Assembly (NCBI GenBank): GCA_011051745.1
Contig: DRKO01000101.1
Coordinates: 1 to 8,837, forward strand
DNA length: 8,837 bases
DNA from: Chloroflexota bacterium
GTDB taxonomy: Bacteria > Chloroflexota > Anaerolineae > Aggregatilineales > UBA3940
Direction: 5' to 3'
How positions within the stretch are numbered: position 1 is the first letter of the stretch; every line of letters begins with the position of its first letter. This document shows positions 6,466 to 8,837 of the stretch, one piece after another. The notes below the pieces were generated by a model, which did no database searches, was not told where the DNA came from, and worked only from the letters and a program-made list of their open reading frames with translations. The translations under genes and the position numbers were made by a program.

Positions 6466-7308
6466 GTGGCAGATAAAACCTGTGAGGGGACGGTCACACA
6501 GACGTACACGGTGATCACGCGCCGGGGGGCGCGACCGGTGAAGGCCGAGATCATCCACGAGCGCCTTGTCTCCATCTTCGTGAACGGGCGAGAGCTTGCC
6601 ACCGTGATGTGCACGCCCTGCGATCAGGATGCTCTGGCGCTGGGATTTCTGGCGAATGAGGGCATCATCGGCTCGCTGGATGACGTGCGGGCGGTTCATA
6701 TCTGCCCCAGCGGTGCATGCGTGGATGTCTGGCTGTCCTTCGCGGATTTCGAGCCACCACGCCGCGTGATCCTGACCTCTGGATGCGGGGGCGGCGTCAC
6801 GTTTGATGATCTGAGTGGCGAGTTTGAGCCGCTGGTCTCTGAGCGACGGGTGACCCCCGGCCAGCTCTGGGCTTTGATGGCCCGGTTGCACCAGTCGGCG
6901 GAGCTATACAGTCGGGCACGCGGGGTACATACCTCCGGCCTGAGCGACGGCGAGGGTCTGCTATTGACGGCGGAGGACGTGGGCCGCCACAATACGCTGG
7001 ACAAGTTGCGCGGGAAAGCGCTCCAGGCGGGGCTGGACACCCACGATGGCATTATTCTGACAACCGGACGGGTCAGTTCAGAGATGATCAACAAGGCGCG
7101 GCGGATGGGGGTTCCGATAGTCTGCTCGCGCACCTCGCCGACCAGCCTCTCGGTGGGGCTGGCGCGTGAGTGGAACATCACCCTGATAGGCTACCTCCGC
7201 CGGAACAGCATGAACGTTTACGCCCATCCTGAGCGAGTGCTTCAACCACAGACGGTGGGCAAAGCAGCCAACGGACGGAAGAGAGAGGGAACACCAGATG
7301 CCGGATGA
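6466..7308 (+). CDS. fdhD: Formate dehydrogenase accessory sulfurtransferase FdhD
   Basis: FdhD passes sulfur from a cysteine desulfurase to the molybdenum/tungsten cofactor of formate dehydrogenase, a step required for activity. The 280-aa product has the expected length. Family blocks visible are ALALGFLANEGII (56-68), EDVGRHNTLDKLRG (170-183), TTGRVSSEMINKARRMGVPI (199-218) and SPTSLSVGLA (224-233). The catalytic loop reads TSGCGGGV with only Cys107; E. coli FdhD has CxxC here. Other cysteines (6, 49, 52, 80, 85, 220) exist, including a separate CxxC-like pair CTPC at 49-52. The start is GTG at 6466: no in-frame ATG precedes it, and the first internal ATG (residue 48) would remove conserved sequence. 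The ribosome binding site is poor. The stop overlaps the next gene by 11 bp, suggesting translational coupling. Confidence 0.93.
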   Translation: MADKTCEGTVTQTYTVITRRGARPVKAEIIHERLVSIFVNGRELATVMCTPCDQDALALGFLANEGIIGSLDDVRAVHICPSGACVDVWLSFADFEPPRRVILTSGCGGGVTFDDLSGEFEPLVSERRVTPGQLWALMARLHQSAELYSRARGVHTSGLSDGEGLLLTAEDVGRHNTLDKLRGKALQAGLDTHDGIILTTGRVSSEMINKARRMGVPIVCSRTSPTSLSVGLAREWNITLIGYLRRNSMNVYAHPERVLQPQTVGKAANGRKREGTPDAG

Positions 7309-8017
7309 GACACAGACCATCACGTTGACGATTGATGGGCAGGAGATTCACGTTCCTCCGGGCACGACGATTCTGGAAGCCGCCGAGCAAAACGGCATTA
7401 CGATCCCCCATGTTTGCTATCATGAAGCGCTGACGCCTCCGGCGGTCTGCCGGGTGTGCGTGGTCGAGGTGGAGGGCGCACGTGTTTTACAGGCGGCCTG
7501 CGTAGCCGAATGTGCGCCGGATATGGTCGTGCATACACACAGTGAGCGGGTCGAGACCAGCCGGCGTACCATTCTGGAGATGCTGTCCTCGGCGGTGACT
7601 CTGGACGAAGCGCCCGAACTCCAGCAGCTTCTTGAAGAATATCAGGCCGATACCTCCCGCTTTTCCGGCGGGAAGCGTCGCGAGTTTGAGCTGCTGGACG
7701 ATAACCCGTTCTACGTTCGGGACTACTCCCAGTGCATCATGTGCTGGCGCTGCGTTGAAATCTGCGCCGATGACGGGCAATACGCTTTCGCGCTCAACTT
7801 CGGGGGGCGAGGGTTCCAGTCCCACATCGCGACCTTCCGGGATTATCCCCTGCCGGATACAACCTGCGTGTTCTGCGGGCAGTGTGTCAACGTCTGCCCG
7901 ACCGGTGCGCTGAAGCCCAAGATCGAGTGGGGGCTTGAGCAGGGCCTCGGCCCGGAGGAGATTCGCCAGCTAACCCGCCGGGGGAAGAAGCGCAAAAAGG
8001 GCAATGGGCGAGAGTGA
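7298..8017 (+). CDS. HoxU/NuoG-N-terminal-like iron-sulfur subunit lacking the His-Cys3 cluster
   Basis: A 239-aa electron-transfer protein like HoxU or the N-terminal part of NuoG and NAD-linked formate dehydrogenase alpha subunits. Residues 1-75 form a plant-type [2Fe-2S] domain with ligands Cys40, Cys51, Cys54 and Cys68 (C-x10-C-x2-C-x13-C). Residues 140-205 carry two full [4Fe-4S] motifs: Cys146/149/152/156 and Cys190/193/196/200, the last followed by Pro. The region between (88-117), where relatives place H-x3-C-x2-C-x5-C, keeps helix-like flanks (TILEMLSS, ELQQLLEEY) but has no Cys and no ligand His. There is no molybdopterin domain. The C-terminus is strongly basic (RRGKKRKKGNGRE). AGAGGGA at 7284-7290, seven bases upstream, supports the ATG at 7298. 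It probably links the NuoE-NuoF subunit to a catalytic partner. The next gene starts 9 bp downstream. Confidence 0.88.
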   Translation: MPDETQTITLTIDGQEIHVPPGTTILEAAEQNGITIPHVCYHEALTPPAVCRVCVVEVEGARVLQAACVAECAPDMVVHTHSERVETSRRTILEMLSSAVTLDEAPELQQLLEEYQADTSRFSGGKRREFELLDDNPFYVRDYSQCIMCWRCVEICADDGQYAFALNFGGRGFQSHIATFRDYPLPDTTCVFCGQCVNVCPTGALKPKIEWGLEQGLGPEEIRQLTRRGKKRKKGNGRE

Positions 8018-8026
8018 CAGCCTGAG

Positions 8027-8581
8027 ATGACGCGGATTAACGAATATCTGTGGCAGCTCCCCCATACCCCGCTGGAAGATGATCCGCCGGACGTGGGCCT
8101 TCTTCAGCAGGTCTTTAACGAGCCTATCGTAGCGGCGCTCGAAGAGCCGCTGGCGGCGCTGGGATACCACCTCAACAGCAACGACATCATGGTTCATCTG
8201 GATGCCCCGGTCGAGCATACCCGCCACACCTACCACGCTAACGTGCGTTTCATCCGCTACCTGCGAGCGGATGTGATCACACGCATCCACTTCGAGCACT
8301 CGGAGTGGGCGCATTTCCTGCCGGGGAGCGACCTTCATCATTACTTCATCAACCTGGATCGCTTTAAGGTCGCGGACCCGACCACCCAGGTAGTCGTCCC
8401 GGCCTGGCCCGGGCGGCTGCATACCCGCCTGTCGAGGTTGCCCGGCCAGTTGCAGCATACAGGTGAAGATCAGATATGGAGCTTCACCTCCGTTGCGGAG
8501 CTGGAACAGCAGATCGGCCTCTTTCTGGAGAAATTTACAAGCCTGGCTAAACCCTGGCTGGAGAATCTGACGGGGCTTTAG
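8027..8581 (+). CDS. Hypothetical histidine-rich, cysteine-free protein, last gene of the operon
   Basis: I do not recognise this 184-aa product. It has no cysteine, 13 histidines (about 7 percent), no signal peptide and no membrane segment. Histidines cluster as HTRHTYH (64-70), HFEHSEWAH (88-96) and HH (104-105), which could bind metal. The segment HYFINLD (105-111) and the C-terminal pattern W-x-F...ELEQQIGLFL...KPWLENL faintly recall small DUF4304-type proteins; this is a weak resemblance from memory. It follows the HoxU-like gene by 9 bp on the same strand and precedes the terminator, so it is almost certainly co-transcribed. The ribosome binding site is poor, and translational coupling is likely. 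A role in assembly, metal handling or as an extra subunit would be guesswork. Codon usage looks like its neighbours, and the in-frame length and tight spacing support a real gene. Confidence 0.75.
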   Translation: MTRINEYLWQLPHTPLEDDPPDVGLLQQVFNEPIVAALEEPLAALGYHLNSNDIMVHLDAPVEHTRHTYHANVRFIRYLRADVITRIHFEHSEWAHFLPGSDLHHYFINLDRFKVADPTTQVVVPAWPGRLHTRLSRLPGQLQHTGEDQIWSFTSVAELEQQIGLFLEKFTSLAKPWLENLTGL

Positions 8582-8591
8582 TGGACTCAAT

Positions 8592-8620
8592 TTGAACTCA
8601 AAACCTCTTATGTATATAAG
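8592..8620 (+). promoter_or_regulatory. Candidate promoter just after the operon
   Basis: TTGAAC (8592-8597) and TATAAG (8615-8620) are separated by 17 bp in an AT-rich stretch. Transcription would begin near 8627, only about 33 nt before the terminator hairpin. The product would be an RNA of about 60 nt, or an attenuated leader for a gene beyond the window. AT-richness makes chance hexamers more likely here. Confidence 0.35.
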
Positions 8621-8659
8621 ATAAATAGTCGTCATAGTAGAGAGACCATAAGATTGTTG

Positions 8660-8687
8660 AAAACCCGGAGACGCTCACCGGGTTTTT
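8660..8687 (+). terminator. Rho-independent terminator of the diaphorase-fdhD operon
   Basis: AAAACCCGG (8660-8668) pairs perfectly with CCGGGTTTT (8678-8686) around a 9-nt loop and runs into a T5 tract (8683-8687). It lies about 80 bp after the last stop codon. This closes the operon inside the window. Because the stem is flanked by A and T runs it could also work on the - strand. Confidence 0.88.
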
Positions 8688-8740
8688 CCTATATATGGGC
8701 CTTCTTGCCCCTCTATCCCCTGTATGTAGTGGCGATCCGG

Positions 8741-8823
8741 TCGAAACTCCCCCCTTCTACTGTTGAAACATTGTTGAAAGTTTGTTGAGAAATTGTTGAA
8801 AACTGCCCTTCCTGTGTTGAAAA
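8741..8823 (+). repeat. Array of TGTTGAAA repeats with 11-bp phasing
   Basis: TGTTGAAA or a one-base variant starts at 8761, 8772, 8783 (TGTTGAGA), 8794 and 8815; steps are 11, 11, 11 and 21 bp. A diverged copy with core TCGAAA at 8741 is 22 bp before the TTGAAA core at 8763, so it keeps the phase. A further copy at 8655-8663 overlaps the left arm of the terminator. The copies at 8794 and 8815 share 11 bases, TGTTGAAAACT. One copy per helical turn on one face is typical of cooperative protein binding. The array may continue or act beyond 8837. No ORF covers it. Confidence 0.75.
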
Positions 8824-8837
8824 CTCCCCGGAACCGG

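Noticed and set aside
5569..6891. A 440-aa open frame on the - strand opposite the NuoF-like domain and fdhD
   Set aside because: It spans parts of two well-supported + strand genes, has no recognisable domain, and is explained by GC-rich third positions in the real genes.
8654..8823. The repeats as a CRISPR array or plasmid iterons
   Set aside because: Units are 8-11 bp with 0-3 bp between most of them, far shorter than CRISPR repeats and spacers or typical 17-22 bp iterons, and no cas or rep gene is visible.

Overview
The window looks like a piece of a GC-rich bacterial chromosome. The intergenic stretches are AT-richer, spacing is compact, and the promoters are sigma-A-like. The protein mix (nucleoside hydrolase, GatB, a fused NuoE-NuoF diaphorase, FdhD, a short HoxU-like iron-sulfur protein) would fit an anaerobic or facultative bacterium such as a member of Chloroflexota. 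That assignment is a family-level impression; no marker gene here proves it. I see no insertion sequence, tRNA, rRNA or CRISPR array.

Layout. (1) Positions 1-1131: a single + strand nucleoside hydrolase gene with a good promoter. A perfect 10-bp palindrome lies between its -35 and -10, and the leader can form two hairpins. (2) A strong hairpin at 1153-1181 separates it from a convergent - strand block. (3) Positions 1215-4407 on the - strand, read right to left: an OmpR/PhoB-type response regulator with no kinase beside it, a calcineurin-like metallophosphoesterase 44 bp downstream, then gatB. The regulator and gatB each have a TGG-plus-TATAAT-type extended -10 promoter; the phosphoesterase probably rides on the regulator transcript. 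(4) Positions 4408-4671: a divergent regulatory region. (5) Positions 4672-8581 on the + strand: a four-gene operon, NuoE-NuoF fusion (HoxF-like), fdhD, a HoxU-like iron-sulfur protein, and a small histidine-rich, cysteine-free protein of unknown function. (6) Positions 8582-8837: a possible promoter, an intrinsic terminator, and an array of TGTTGAAA repeats set 11 bp apart.

How the parts may work together. The operon encodes an NAD(H)-linked electron-transfer module: FMN and NAD(H) site, two [2Fe-2S] clusters and three [4Fe-4S] clusters by motif. With it comes FdhD, the sulfurtransferase that activates molybdenum/tungsten formate dehydrogenases. The expected catalytic subunit is absent, although both ends of the operon are inside the window. 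The likely reading is an NAD-dependent formate dehydrogenase whose catalytic subunit is encoded elsewhere. Three departures from textbook relatives stand out: the HoxU-like protein has lost its His-Cys3 cluster, FdhD has one Cys where the E. coli protein has CxxC, and the fourth gene is unrecognised. The 11-bp repeat array at the right edge has the periodicity that OmpR/PhoB-type regulators bind, and also resembles a closely packed DnaA-box array. The sequence alone does not decide between these.
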